NCBI RefSeq assembly: GCF_029633865.1
Contig: NC_079213.1
Span: forward strand, 110,499,336-110,563,335
Source of the DNA: Lampris incognitus
Lineage: Eukaryota; Chordata; Actinopteri; Lampriformes; Lampridae
Direction: 5' to 3'
Length of the DNA stretch: 64,000 nucleotides
Made by a program: the position numbers and the translations under genes. This document shows positions 42,847 to 54,059 of this stretch, piece by piece; the first letter of the stretch is position 1; every line of letters begins with the position of its first letter. The notes beneath the pieces are model-generated. The model was not told where the DNA came from, ran no database searches, and was given only the letters and a program-made list of their open reading frames with translations.

Positions 42847-43620
42847 TGTAACGTGCATGGATAAGTAGACACGTTGGTCCAACGGGACGGCCCCTTTAGT
42901 CGACTGCGCTCATGTTGTCGCTTGCGGAGTGGGAGACACGGGTTCGCGTCCCGGCCGCGGCAGTTCTTGTAGTCGCCCCCCCGAATTCGCTACATTGGTG
43001 TCGGAAGTGGGAGACACGGGTTCGCGTCCCGGCCGCGGCAGTTCTTGTAGTCGCCCCCCCCGAATTCGCTACATTGGTGTCGGAAGTGGGAGACACGGGT
43101 TCGCGTCCCGGCCGCGGCGGTTCCTGTAGTCGCCCCCCCGAATTCGCTGCATTGGTGTCAGAAGTGGGAGACACGGGTTCGCGTCCCGGCCGCGGCAATT
43201 CTTGTAGTCGCCCCCCCGAATTCGCTACATTGGTGTCAGAAGTGGGAGACACGGGTTCGCGTCCCGGCCGCGGCAGTTCTTGTAGTCGCCCCCCCGAATT
43301 CGCTACATTGGTGTCAGAAGTGGGAGACACGGGTTCGCGTCCCGGCCGCGGCAGTTCCTGTAGTTGCCCCCCCGAATTCGCTGCATTGGTGTCGGAAGTG
43401 GGAGACACGGGTTCGCGTCCCGGCCGCGGCGGTTCCTGTAGTCGCCCCCCCGAATTCGCTGCATTGGTGTCAGAAGTGGGAGACACGGGTTCGCGTCCCG
43501 GCCGCGGCGGTTCCTGTAGTTGCCCCCCCCCCGAATTCGCTACATTGGTGTCAGAAGTGGGAGACACGGGTTCGCGTCCCGGCTGTGATGACGGTTTCCC
43601 GGACTGCCCCCCGAATTCGC
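42847..43620 (+). repeat. 77-bp tandem array built from an LTR-end/PBS-like/B-box-like unit
   Basis: After a first unit like that at 40388, about eight head-to-tail copies follow. Each has TTGGTGTCAGAAGTGGGA (resembling a primer-binding site for tRNA-Leu), the B-box-like GGTTCGCGTCCCG, a poly-C run and GAATTCGCTACA. Copies differ at few sites (A/G, T/C, C-run length). Confidence 0.9.
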
Positions 43621-43786
43621 TACGATATGAATCGGATTCGGTGCCGTTTAGCCAGCGGGCCGTACTCGTCTGGTCCCACAGCTTACTGTTATTGTCCTTT
43701 AGCAGGGTTGTCTCGTAAATAAATCAGATGCCCATGAAACGAACTAAAACGGTAAACTAATTACTAACAGCTACTAATATTTTTGA

Positions 43787-43893
43787 CATCCGTCCATTAT
43801 CCAAACCCCTGCTCTCAGGGTCGCGGGGGCGCTGGAGTCCATCCCAGCAGTCACTGGGCGGCAGGCGGGGAGACACCCTGGACCCCAATTCAT
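43787..43893 (-). repeat. SINE B 3'-tail fragment
   Basis: Inverse of the SINE B tail: GTCCATTATCCAAACCCCTG, GGGTCGCGGGGGCGCTGGAG, CCCAGCAGTCACTGGGCGGC. Confidence 0.7.
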
Positions 43894-44166
43894 TATTAAT
43901 CTGGAGAGGAAATACGTTTTTGAGGTACACATTTCAATTTTTCAGTGATTAAGACGTGTACTTTGAATGTAAATAAGGTGCCAGAGTGCATAAAAAAGCA
44001 TCAAAATAGAACTTGTTTATATATATATATAGATATACTAGAAGAACCCCGCTACAATGTAGCGGTTTGGTTCTCCACCCGTCTAAATCTCCCTCCTCTT
44101 CATCCTGCCAGCTAACCGCCTTCCCCCTGCCCCTAACCCCCCCCACTCCAACTCCCTCCCCCCAAA

Positions 44167-44815
44167 TGCTCGGAATCATCTGAAATGCCGAGAAAAGTGG
44201 TTTTTAGCCATTTTTAGAAAAATGCATATTTTGCATAATTATGCATAATTATTTTAATGTTGTGCTATTTTTCTGGTCCTCTCTGGAACAATACCTACCA
44301 CCTCCAAAAAATGAGGACCATAAGTGCATTTTTGCAAAAATGCATATTATTTTGCATAATGCCAAAACATTTGTCCCAGAAAATGTTTTTTATATAGGTG
44401 AAAAAATCAAAGATGCTCAGAATCATCTGAAATGCCGAGAAAAGTGGTTTTTAGCCATTTTTAGAAAATGCATATTTTGCATAATTATAATTATTTTAAT
44501 TTTCTGCTATTTTTCTGGTCCTCTCTGGAACAATAGGTACCACCTCCAAAAAAAATGAGGACCATAAGTGCATATATTTTGCATAATGCCAAAACATTTC
44601 TAAGTCCCAGAAAAATATTTTTATATAGGTGAAAAAATCAAAGATGCTCAGAATCATCTGAAATGTCGAGAAAAGTGTTTTTTTAGCCATTTTTAGAAAA
44701 ATGCATATTTTGCATAATTATGCATAATTTTAATTTTCTGGGATGTTTCCTCTTACTCTCTGAGACAATACCTACCACCTCCAAAAAGAATTAGGATCAT
44801 AAGTGCTTTAGTTTT
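44167..44815 (+). repeat. ~240-bp tandem repeat, 2.7 copies
   Basis: Units begin at 44167, 44414 and 44645 (TGCTCRGAATCATCTGAAAT). They contain AAATGCATATTTTGCATAAT and ACCACCTCCAAAAA blocks. A short palindrome (CCGCTACAATGTAGCGG, 44049-44065) precedes the array. Class unknown. Confidence 0.9.
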
Positions 44816-44837
44816 CGGTCCCGCTATCTACACTAAC

Positions 44838-44900
44838 TAACACACACACACACTAACTAACACACACACACTAACTAACACACACACACACACACACATT
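44838..44900. repeat. (ACACACTAACTA)n microsatellite
   Basis: CACACA interspersed with CTAACTAA. Confidence 0.93.
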
Positions 44901-44999
44901 ATGAAAATATATGAGTAGATATATGGAAAGGATTCCCCCGGACCCCCCTACAGAAGTCCGGGCTAAGCTCCGAATGTCCTCAAACCCTGGAAACGCCCC

Positions 45000-46435
45000 T
45001 GCTGGGCACCAACCCTGCCCCTGACCAAAAGTAATGATATGGTCTTTAATAAAACATTATGAACTATTTTAAAATCTGCACGCTCACATTTACCCCCGCG
45101 GCACCACGCGCGGGTAGAGCTCAGCAGTAATTAGCACACGGTCAACACATTTAGAGATAACGACACGGCGATACCGGTGAAAACAAAGGAATTAAAAAAC
45201 AGTGTGACATAATTAATACTCACGAGGGAACTCAACTGTTACACACTTCCCTTGTGAAGGTGTGTTCTAAATGTATCCTCATTAAGTTACTCTTTTTGAT
45301 TATTGTAACTGAACATGTAACTCGTTACTTTTAGTGTAATCAGTAATCAGATCAGGCTCTCAATACTTTTTCAAAGTTTCCTACCTAACCCTGCCTACCC
45401 CACGTCCTCATATGGAGAAAATGTGGTAAACTTGTGACTGTTTCCCTTTAATGTGCAGTCGGGGACCTGCACCCTCCCCCAAAACGAACGTGATTTGTTG
45501 TCTTGGGTGCTCATCGTCCACTCTTATGATGGCAGGTTGAGGCCTCAGATCGTTTTGCGGTCCAAGCAGACTCCTGGATCAGGGTAAGAGCTCATTATTT
45601 CTCTCCTTTAACCGTTATAGTGCAATGAGACCATTAACCACTCTCATCATGTAGTGACCCACAATATTTTGTAGAGGAAAGACTGAGAACCGGTCTTGTA
45701 TCTCTGTCGTTCGTCAGTGTCTTTTCCTCTGCTAACCCGACCACTACCCCCCCACCCCCACCCACCCACCCACACACACACACATCACCCCCTCACCTCC
45801 ATCTTTTCATCCCCCTACCCTCTATTCACTTGCTGTACTCCCACCTGCCCTATCTGCTAAATGGACTTGGCGTCTTAACGTACACGCATGCACAAACACA
45901 CACGCGCAACCGACCACTGGCGCGCACACACACACACACACACACACACTTCCGCTCGCACCATAGATTAATCAAATGTCACCTCCATCCCGCCGGCCTG
46001 TGCTGTCCCAGAGGGGTTTATCTGTGTACGGGGGAAGAATAGCGCTGAAGTCTGTGGGCGGATTGAAGGAGACGGCTGTAATGACTGCAGGTCGTGGAGT
46101 CGTGACCCTGTTATGATAACTTAACACCGGGGGGTCAAATCCCTAAATGGCCCTCACTCTGTTGTCTCCCGCTGCCCGATAACCGCGGGTGGATGTCACC
46201 TGGTTTGTTCAAATGCGGTAAATGGGATGTTCCGCCCACAAAACAGGAAACGCGGTTCGTAGCGAGGTCCATACCACAAACCAGACCGACCGTTCCAGAT
46301 GTGAAGATGAAACAAACGACCCAAACCCTGCAAAACCTCTGCTGTACAAACTGTGTACTGTTGGGCAACGTGCAGACATAAGCCTTTGCTCGTTAAGCAA
46401 CGATGAAGTCAGGAAATATTGTCAAATAACATCTT
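45000..46435. other. Non-coding stretch with CA-rich tracts
   Basis: CA-rich microsatellites at 45755-45784 and 45893-45950. The flanking sequence at 45985-46110 is complex and non-repetitive. No gene recognised. Confidence 0.35.
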
Positions 46436-46436
46436 T

Positions 46437-47572
46437 TTGGTGACACTTTCTATGAAGCTTGCGTCTATAACGCCCTATAAGCGTCTATAATGCCCTATAA
46501 GCATATATAACGCCCTATAAGCATCTATAACGCCCTGTAAGTGTAGCTAGAAATCATTGTAAGATTCATTATAACCATGTATACGCCCTCACAACACCTC
46601 ATAACCACCTTTATGATACACTATGTCAATTTAAAACGGATTTATGCATTATAGATATGTCATCGTTAGCCTGTTTATCTGTCAAATGTCATAATGCATC
46701 ATAGCCAACTCGTTTTGCTGACGTTTTGTAGAGATGCATAATGAGACTTCAGTGCTATTTCACCGTCTTCAGCCATAGCCGTGAGTCATTGTAATACACA
46801 TTATAGGAAAGTATGGGTGGTATAGATATCTATAACGCCCTATAAGCATCTATAACGCCCTGTAAGTGTAGCTAGAAATCATTGTAAGATTCATTATAAC
46901 CATGTATACGCCCTCAAAACACCTCATAACCACCTTTATGATACACTATGTCAATTTAAAACGGATTTATGCATTATAAATATGTCATCATTAGCCTGTT
47001 TATCTGTCAAATGTCATAATGCATCATAGCCAACTCGTTTTGCTGACGTTTTGTAGAGACGCATAATGAGACTTCAGTGCTATTTCACAGTCTTCAGCCA
47101 TAGCCGTGAGTCATTGTAATACACATTATAGGAAAGTATGGGTGGTATAGATATCTATAACGCCCTATAAGCATCTATAACGCCCTGTAAGTGTAGCTAG
47201 AAATCATTGTAAGATTCATTATAACCATGTATACGCCCTCACAACACCTCATAACCACCTTTATGATACACTATGTCAATTTAAAACGGATTTCTGCATT
47301 ATAAATATGTCATCATTAGCCTGTTTATCTGTCAAATGTCATAATGCATCATAGCCAACTTGTTTTGCTGAAGTTTTGTAGAGACGCACAATGAGACTTC
47401 AGTGCTATTTCACAGTCTTCAGCCATAGCCGTGAGTCATTGTAATACACATTATAGGAAAGTATGGGTGTTATAGATACAATAGATGCTTATAGGGCATT
47501 ATAGATGCTTATAGGGCATTATAGATGCTTATAGGGCGTTATAGATGCAAGCTTCATAGAAAGCGTTACCAA
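46437..47572. mobile_element. Inverted-repeat element containing a 325-bp triplicated core
   Basis: The left end TTGGTGACACTTTCTATGAA and the inverse right end TTGGTAACGCTTTCTATGAA are followed on both sides by GCTTGCRTCTATAACGCCCT and multiple CTATAACGCCCTATAAG units, forming inverted arms of about 80 bp. The core is three tandem 325-bp units (starting 46521, 46846, 47171). No coding capacity; superfamily not assigned. Confidence 0.85.
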
Positions 47573-48005
47573 TTTTTTTTTTTTTGGGGGGATTTTCCCC
47601 TCCAGTTATACTTGGCCAATTACACTATTTTCCGAGCTGTTCCAGTCACTGCTCCACCCCCTCTGCCGATCCGGGGAGGGCAGCGGACTACCACATGCCT
47701 CCTCCGATACACGTGGAGTCGCCAGCCGCTTCTTTTCACCTGACAGTGAGGAGTTTCGCCAGGGGGACGTAGCACGTGGGAGGATCACACTATTCCCCCC
47801 AGTTCCCCCTCTCCCCCCAAACAGGTGCGCCCGACCGACCAGAGCGGGCGACCAGGACACACACCCACATCCGGCGTCCCGCCTGCAGACACGGCCAATT
47901 TTGTCTGTAGGGACGCCCGACCAAGCCGGAGGTAACACGGGGATTCGAACGGGCGATCCTCATGTTGGTAGGCAACGGAATAGACCGCCACACCACCCGG
48001 ACGCC
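47573..48005 (-). mobile_element. SINE family A
   Basis: Full-length minus-strand copy with head near 48005 (B-box-like GGGATTCGAACGG at 47940) and tail at 47595. It abuts the previous element within a T/A run. Confidence 0.85.
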
Positions 48006-48139
48006 CCTGGTCAAATAAAATCTAAGAACACGTGACAAACAACAAAAACACAACTAACCTGCACTAGTTAAATGTTATTCTGATGATTTCTGACTGATTT
48101 TCCGGTTTATCGGTGTTTGTTCCAGTTGGGTATCGTTGG

Positions 48140-48304
48140 CAGAGGTGGACGACCCGGCTTCAGAAAGTAGAAGGACCAACCATGTATTTGCTCCACCCCA
48201 TGCAGTAAACCAGCTGATTACTTCTCCTACATGGCTGAAGTGCACGGCTGGAACAAATACATGGTTAGTATTTGTACTTCCTGAAGCCGGGTTGTCCACC
48301 TCTG
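48140..48304. mobile_element. 165-bp hairpin MITE
   Basis: Starts CAGAGGTGGACGACCCGGCT and its inverse end is CAGAGGTGGACAACCCGGCT. Inverted arms extend about 55 bp to CATGTATTTG at each side, with a short loop. Both flanks contain GTTGG, but a full 8-bp duplication is not certain. The end sequence is hAT-like. Confidence 0.85.
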
Positions 48305-48305
48305 A

Positions 48306-49610
48306 GTTGGCATTATCATGAGTTTTAAGTTCATTTAGACTGAAACGTTGAAACGAACAATCCGACCTCGTTTGCATTGTTGCAGCTCCATGTTTTGTGG
48401 TTTAATTCTTGCAGCTAATTCTGATACTGCAGCTGATGCTGGTTGTTCTCCTGGTGTCCCTGTCTTTGGAGTAATGAAGGATGGTAGGAACAGCGGGCAG
48501 ATCCTGTTTTAGGGTGGGTTTTCTCTTTGAACTCGAGTGTATTTAGTGAGGTCCCGGTGTAGAGGAGACCTTTGTAATATACGTAAATTCCACAGTCTTA
48601 GACAGCAGTTGTGTGGAAACTGACACTGAACATATATGCAGACGGTCGTTATGCAATATCTGTTTTGTTTCTCAAAGAAGCTGCAATTACAGCGGACAGA
48701 TGCTGTCCGGCATGACTGGAAAGTAAGGCTGCTGCAGAAATGCAGATTTCTCACAGACCGAATGGGGATGTTTCCACAAACTAGACTCGGGGGGGGGGGG
48801 GGTCCGCGAACACATCGTGCACACACAAGCACATGTCAGAGTTAAATCTGTTTTTCGGGTGTTAAAAGTGGATCCCCCCCCCCCCATGCGCACACGTACA
48901 GGCAGGTAAACAGACAGACGGGCAGGTGGCCAGGCTGGGAAATAGACAGGTCGGCAGACGGAGAGCGCCTGTATAAATCTGGCATAATGCTGATTTTTGA
49001 GTTTTCGCAAAGAGGACTGCTAGCCTGGCAGAAAGGAAACAAGAATTATTCAATCAAACAGCTCTCCTTCCATATCCAGATTTTACTCCAGCCGCATAAA
49101 GCTGGCTACATAATCCTTTTATCAAACCTGACGATGGAATACTCTTATTGGGGGGAAAAACCCAGAGAGAGGGGGAAAAATATTAAGGTCATTTCTATCT
49201 CCAGTTTATTTTCGCCTTTGAAAAAAAAAACCCCCATCCTGCTTTTCTCTTTTTATCTCAAGACAATAATTACTTCTGGTTTGGGGAGGGAGACCTAACC
49301 GCTGATTATCTCTGTTCTCTGACCACAGCGGGAATCTCTGCCCTCATCAGTAATAACAGAGTCACATTGTCCTCATTTCTCCACTGGTGTCTCTGGGAAC
49401 CCGTGCTCGCACTATTTTGCGGGTTTTTTTCCATGGGAAGGCAAGCCAGTTTGAGGGAATACGTAATGCCGACCTGCCGGTGGTGACAGCTAGTGGTAAT
49501 ATCTCTATAGTGGTCAGATACTGAGGCTTTAAGAGCCGGAGTTCTGCCACTGACAGCGTTTTACAGCTGCATAGCCAACTGGGAGAGTCTGGTCATATTG
49601 CATCTCTCTC
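48306..49610. other. Mostly unique non-coding DNA, candidate conserved element at 48960-49560
   Basis: The part from 48960 to 49150 and from 49250 to 49560 is compositionally complex and repeat-free, with homeodomain/POU-like AATTATTCAATC and CATAATGC motifs, and no ORF. A poly-G run at 48790-48802 and poly-C at 48876-48886 flank it. Confidence 0.3.
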
Positions 49611-49613
49611 TGA

Positions 49614-49616
<3 letters not shown>

Positions 49617-49670
<54 letters not shown>
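49617..49670. repeat. (TG)n microsatellite
   Basis: Uninterrupted TG run of about 50 bases. Confidence 0.97.
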
Positions 49671-49671
<1 letters not shown>

Positions 49672-49929
49672 ACAGGTGTAATGAGTCAGCGCCAGGCCTC
49701 AATGCAAGATGGTGAAAACGGGCCCCGGCCTGCTCATCACAATCACACATAACGTAACGTCACGTCAGTAGCAAATGAAAGAAGTGAAAGCGTGCAGCTT
49801 TAAAACGACCAGCAACAGCAAAACGCACAACGCAGTTGATGCCTAGAAGAAATTCTTACTAAGAGACTCCCGTGCTATTGAAGAGGTGTCATAACAGTGA
49901 GCCGAGATAGTGGTAGACTACCCTACTTA

Positions 49930-50450
49930 ACGAAAATCTGGTGTCAAAGCGCCATAACAGATGAAAACATAATCGTGATGGCACACCTTGACACAGATGA
50001 AAACAATCAGTGACAGTGCACCTTTACACAGATTAAAAAATTTATACAGATGAAAACATAGTCGGTGACGGTGTACCTTTACATAGATGAAAACATAACC
50101 CGTGACAGTGCACCTTGACACAGATGAAAACATAATCAGTGACGGTGCACCTTGACACAGATGAAAACAATCAGTGACAGTGCACCTTCATACAGATGAA
50201 AACATTTATACAGATGAAAACATAGTCGGTGACGGTGCACCTTTACAAAGATGAACACAAAATCCATGACTGCACCTTGACATAGATGAAAACATAACCC
50301 GTGACAGTGCACCTTGACATAGATGAAAACATAACCCATGGCAGTGCACCTTGACATAGATGAAAACATAACCCGTGACAGTGCACCTTGACATAGATGA
50401 AAACATAACCCATGGCAGTGCACCTTGACATAGATGAAAACATAACACAA
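49930..50450. repeat. ~37-bp minisatellite, about 14 copies
   Basis: Unit contains CAGTGCACCTTGACATAGAT and GAAAACATAACC. Copies toward 50280-50450 are nearly identical and the 5' ones are more degenerate, so homogenisation is directional. Confidence 0.95.
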
Positions 50451-50685
50451 GTTTTGGCCCCACTGGTCTTGAGTTGGACTTGCCACCTTACAGTGTTGGA
50501 CTTGACTCGGAATCGATAAGCTTCAGTCTCCAACTTGACTCCGGCTCGGTTTGGACTTGGTCTCACCTTGGGTAGTCTTGACCACAAGGCTTCTGGTCAT
50601 ATTGGAGATGCGAGATTGTTTTTTTCAGTTTGCCTATTTAGCTTTGCCTCACATCCAGAAGTAAGGGAGACATGGTCTGCTGTGA

Positions 50686-51462
50686 CTGCCATGGTGGCAC
50701 AGTGGGGTGCAGTGGTTATCGCAGTCGCCTCACAGCAAGAAGGTCCTGGGTTTGAACCCCGGGTAGTCCAACCTTGGGGGTCATCCCGGGTCGTCCACTG
50801 TGTGGAGTTTGCATGTTCTCCCCGTGTCTGCGTGGGTTTCCTCCGGGTGTACCGGTTTCCTCCCACAGTCCAAAGACATGTAGGTCAGGTGAATCAGCCA
50901 TCCATTTTCCGAACCGCTTATCCTGCTGTCAGGGTGGCGGGGATGCTGGAGCCTAACCCAGCGGTCATTGGGCGGCAGGCGGGGAGACACCCTGGACAGG
51001 CCGCCAGACTCACACAGAGCTGACATACACACACACACACACACACACACATTCATACCTAGGGACAATTTAGTACGGCCGATTCACCTGACCTACATGT
51101 CTTTGGACTGTGGGAGGAAACCGGAGCCCCCAGAGGAAACCCACACAGACACGGGGAGAAAATGCAAACTCCACACAGAGGACGACCCAGGACGACCCAC
51201 CAAGGTTGGACTACCCCGGGGCTCGAACCCAGGACCTTCTTGCTGTGAGGCGACCACGCTAACCACTGCGACACCGTGCCACCGGGTCAGGTGAATCAGC
51301 CATACTAAATTGTCCCTAGGTGTGAATGTGTTGGCCCTGTGATGGACTGGCGGCCTGTCCAGGGTGTTTCCCAGCCTGCCGCCCAGTGACTACTGGGATA
51401 GGCTCCAGTATCCCGCGACCCAAATTCGGATAAGCGGCTTGGATACAGGACGGATGGATGAC
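50686..51462 (+). mobile_element. SINE B copy interrupted by an inverted SINE B
   Basis: Head with B-box-like GGTTTGAACCCC near 50750; body to 50901; resumes at 51304 (ACTAAATTGTCCCTAGG) and ends at GGACGGATGGATG near 51460. Confidence 0.9.
50902..51284 (-). mobile_element. Full-length SINE B inserted head-to-tail inverse
   Basis: Bounded by a 19-bp direct repeat starting GGTCAGGTGAATCAGCCA (50883-50901 and 51285-51303). It runs on the minus strand from the head at 51284 to the tail at 50902 and contains an internal (CA)n run at 51028-51051. This copy defines the complete length of the family, about 380 bp. Confidence 0.92.
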
Positions 51463-51976
51463 TGCCATACTATATGAACAAAGGCAAGATGTTGGCTAGT
51501 ATGTATGGTGTAGTAGGATAGTATGTATACTATAATGGAGGGTCCGGTGATGGTCACTAATGTACATGATTGAAGCTGCAAGCTGATCATCCTACGAGGT
51601 GCGGTAACGTTGACATTGCCTCACGTGTTGCCTGCTGGCCTTAAAGCTACGCTGCATTGCTAGTGTTGTGTCATCCCAGTGGAGTTCTGACGTCTGACTC
51701 TTCTGGTAGACGGGTAGTCATCAGATCCAGGAGTTCACTGACCCACGTCCATTAGTCTTAGTGGTGCAGCATGTTGGTTCAGGGTCACTACCAGCCAGGT
51801 CCTTGCTCAACAAGCAGGCAGACAGCAGCAGTCTGGTAATGGACCACATGTCAGAATTCACTCTGCACACCCAACGCTTTCCACGATGTTGTGTTTGTAC
51901 TTGTGCGAAAGAGAGACGAAGCGGGAGAACTGTTTGCATGTGTCCCTTCTTGTGTTCATGTTTGTGTGCATGTGTG

Positions 51977-51979
<3 letters not shown>

Positions 51980-52026
<47 letters not shown>
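51980..52026. repeat. (TG)n microsatellite
   Basis: TG run preceding the palindrome and the telomere-like array. Confidence 0.97.
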
Positions 52027-52027
<1 letters not shown>

Positions 52028-52037
52028 CATGATTTTT

Positions 52038-52073
52038 TATCCTAATGGGGAACAAATGTCCCCATTAGGATAG
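52038..52073. repeat. Palindrome with 14-bp arms
   Basis: TATCCTAATGGGGA and its complement TCCCCATTAGGATA around ACAAATG, extended by T and A runs. Confidence 0.92.
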
Positions 52074-52136
52074 AAAAACCAGAAACCACCTACCTTGTGG
52101 GGCCATTTTATGGGGCCCCCACAATTAAAAGGGTTT

Positions 52137-53562
52137 ATTTTAGGGTTAGGACTTGGTTTTAGGGTTAAGGTTAGAATTAGGGTCAGGTTAAGGTTAGGGT
52201 AAGGGTTAGGACTTGGTTTTAGGGTTAAGGTTAGAATTAGGGTCAGGTTAAGGTTAGGGTAAGGGTTAGGACTTGGTTTTAGGGTTAAGGTTAGAATTAG
52301 GGTAAGGGTTAGGACTTGGTTTTAGGGTTAAGGTTAGAATTAGGGTTAGGGGAAGGGTTAGGGTTAGGACTTGGTTTTAGGGTTAAGGTTAGAACTAGGG
52401 TCAGGTTAAGGTTAGGGTTAGGGTTAGGACTTGGTTTTAGGGTTAAGGTTAGAATTAGGGTCAGGTTAAGGTTAGGGTAAGGGTTAGGACTTGGTTTTAG
52501 GGTTAAGATTAGAATTAGGGTAAGGGTTAGGACTTGGTTTTAGGGTTAAGGTTAGAATTAGGGTTAGGTTAGGGGAAGGGTTAGGGTTAGGACTTGGTTT
52601 TAGGGTTAAGGTTAGAACTAGGGTCAGGTTAAGGTTAGGGTTAGGGTTAGGACTTGGTTTTAGGGTTAAGGTTAGAATTAGGGTCAGGTTAAGGTTAGGG
52701 TAAGGGTTAGGACTTGGTTTTAGGGTTAAGGTTAGAATTAGGGTCAGGTTAAGGTTAGGGTAAGGGTTAGGACTTGGTTTTAGGGTTAAGGTTAGAACTA
52801 GGGTCAGGTTAAGGTTAGGGTTAGGGTTAGGGTTAGGACTTGGTTTTAGGGTTAAGGTTAGAATTAGGGTCAGGTTAAGGTTAGGGTAAGGGTTAGGACT
52901 TGGTTTTAGGGTTAAGGTTAGAATTAGGGTCAGGTTAAGGTTAGGGTAAGGGTTAGGGTTAGGACTTGGTTTTAGGGTTAAGGTTAGAATTAGGGTAAGG
53001 GTTAGGACTTGGTTTTAGGGTTAAGGTTAGAATTAGGGTTAGGTTAGGGGAAGGGTTAGGGTTAGGACTTGGTTTTAGGGTTAAGGTTAGAATTAGGGTA
53101 AGGGTTAGGACTTGGTTTTAGGGTTAAGGTTAGAATTAGGGTTAGGTTAGGGGAAGGGTTAGAGTTAGGACTTGGTTTTAGGGTTAAGGTTAGAATTAGG
53201 GTTAGGTTAAGGTTAGGGTTAGGACTTGGTTTTAGGGTTAAGGTTAGAATTAGGGTAAGGGTTAGGACTTGGTTTTAGGGTTAAGGTTAGAATTAGGGTT
53301 AGGTTAGGGGAAGGGTTAGAGTTAGGACTTGGTTTTAGGGTTAAGGTTAGAATTAGGGTTAGGTTAAGGTTAGGGTAAGGGTTAGGACTTGGTTTTAGGG
53401 TTAAGGTTAGGGTAAGGGTTAGGGTTAGGACTTGGTTTTAGGGTTAAGGTTAGAATTAGGGTTAGGTTAGGTTAAGGGTTAGGGTTAGGGTTAGGACTTG
53501 GTTTTAGGGTTAAGGTTAGAATTAGGGTTAGGTTAGGTTAAGGGTTAGGGTTAGGCATGTAG
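52137..53562 (+). repeat. Telomere-like TTAGGG-rich minisatellite, ~1.4 kb
   Basis: Higher-order units combining GGACTTGGTTTTAGGGTTAA, GGTTAGAATTAGGGT and variable (TTAGGG/GGTTAAGG) stretches. The array sits between GTGGGGCCATTTTATGGGG on the left and GGGGGCCCCACAAGTATAGC on the right, so it is an expanded core of a bounded element rather than a chromosome end. Confidence 0.95.
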
Positions 53563-53654
53563 TTTGCGTGGATCAAGGTTAGGGTTAAGAGCTAGGAAAT
53601 GAATGTAGTCAGTGAGGGGGCCCCACAAGTATAGCTTTGCGAGTATGTGTGTGT

Positions 53655-53800
53655 GTGTGTGTGTTGTCAAGGCGGCGGTGATAGCGTGTCTTCTTTCATC
53701 AGTATCCCTCCTGTCCACCTTTCATATAGTGATACTCTGCTGTCGTGGCGTGTGTGGCCTTTGGCTGTTTGCTATCAATATGGCAACCCATGCCACGATG

Positions 53801-53840
<40 letters not shown>
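53655..53840. repeat. (TG)n and (CA)n microsatellites
   Basis: A short TG run at 53646-53664 and a CA run at 53801-53840. Confidence 0.95.
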
Positions 53841-53841
<1 letters not shown>

Positions 53842-53987
53842 CTGCACACTGTGCACACCTCCTCCTTCTCTCTTTATCTCACAATCAAACATCTCATCTC
53901 GTTTTTTTTTGGGGTTTTTTTTTTTTGGATCAAGACGGGCAACCCAGAGAAAGCGAGGTGGAGAGACGAGGGAAGTGGAAGAAAGAG

Positions 53988-54048
<61 letters not shown>
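53988..54048. repeat. (GA)n microsatellite
   Basis: Uninterrupted GA run. Confidence 0.97.
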
Positions 54049-54052
<4 letters not shown>

Positions 54053-54059
54053 AGGCTTT

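Noticed and set aside
42912-43718. Long open frame of 268 codons on the plus strand and 223 codons on the minus strand
   Set aside because: Both are read-throughs of the 77-bp GC-rich tandem array; the repetitive peptides reflect the DNA repeat, not a protein family.
52137-53562. Chromosome end or fusion telomere
   Set aside because: The repeats are TTAGGG-like but irregular, with fixed non-telomeric flanks of a dispersed repeat on both sides and ordinary DNA beyond.
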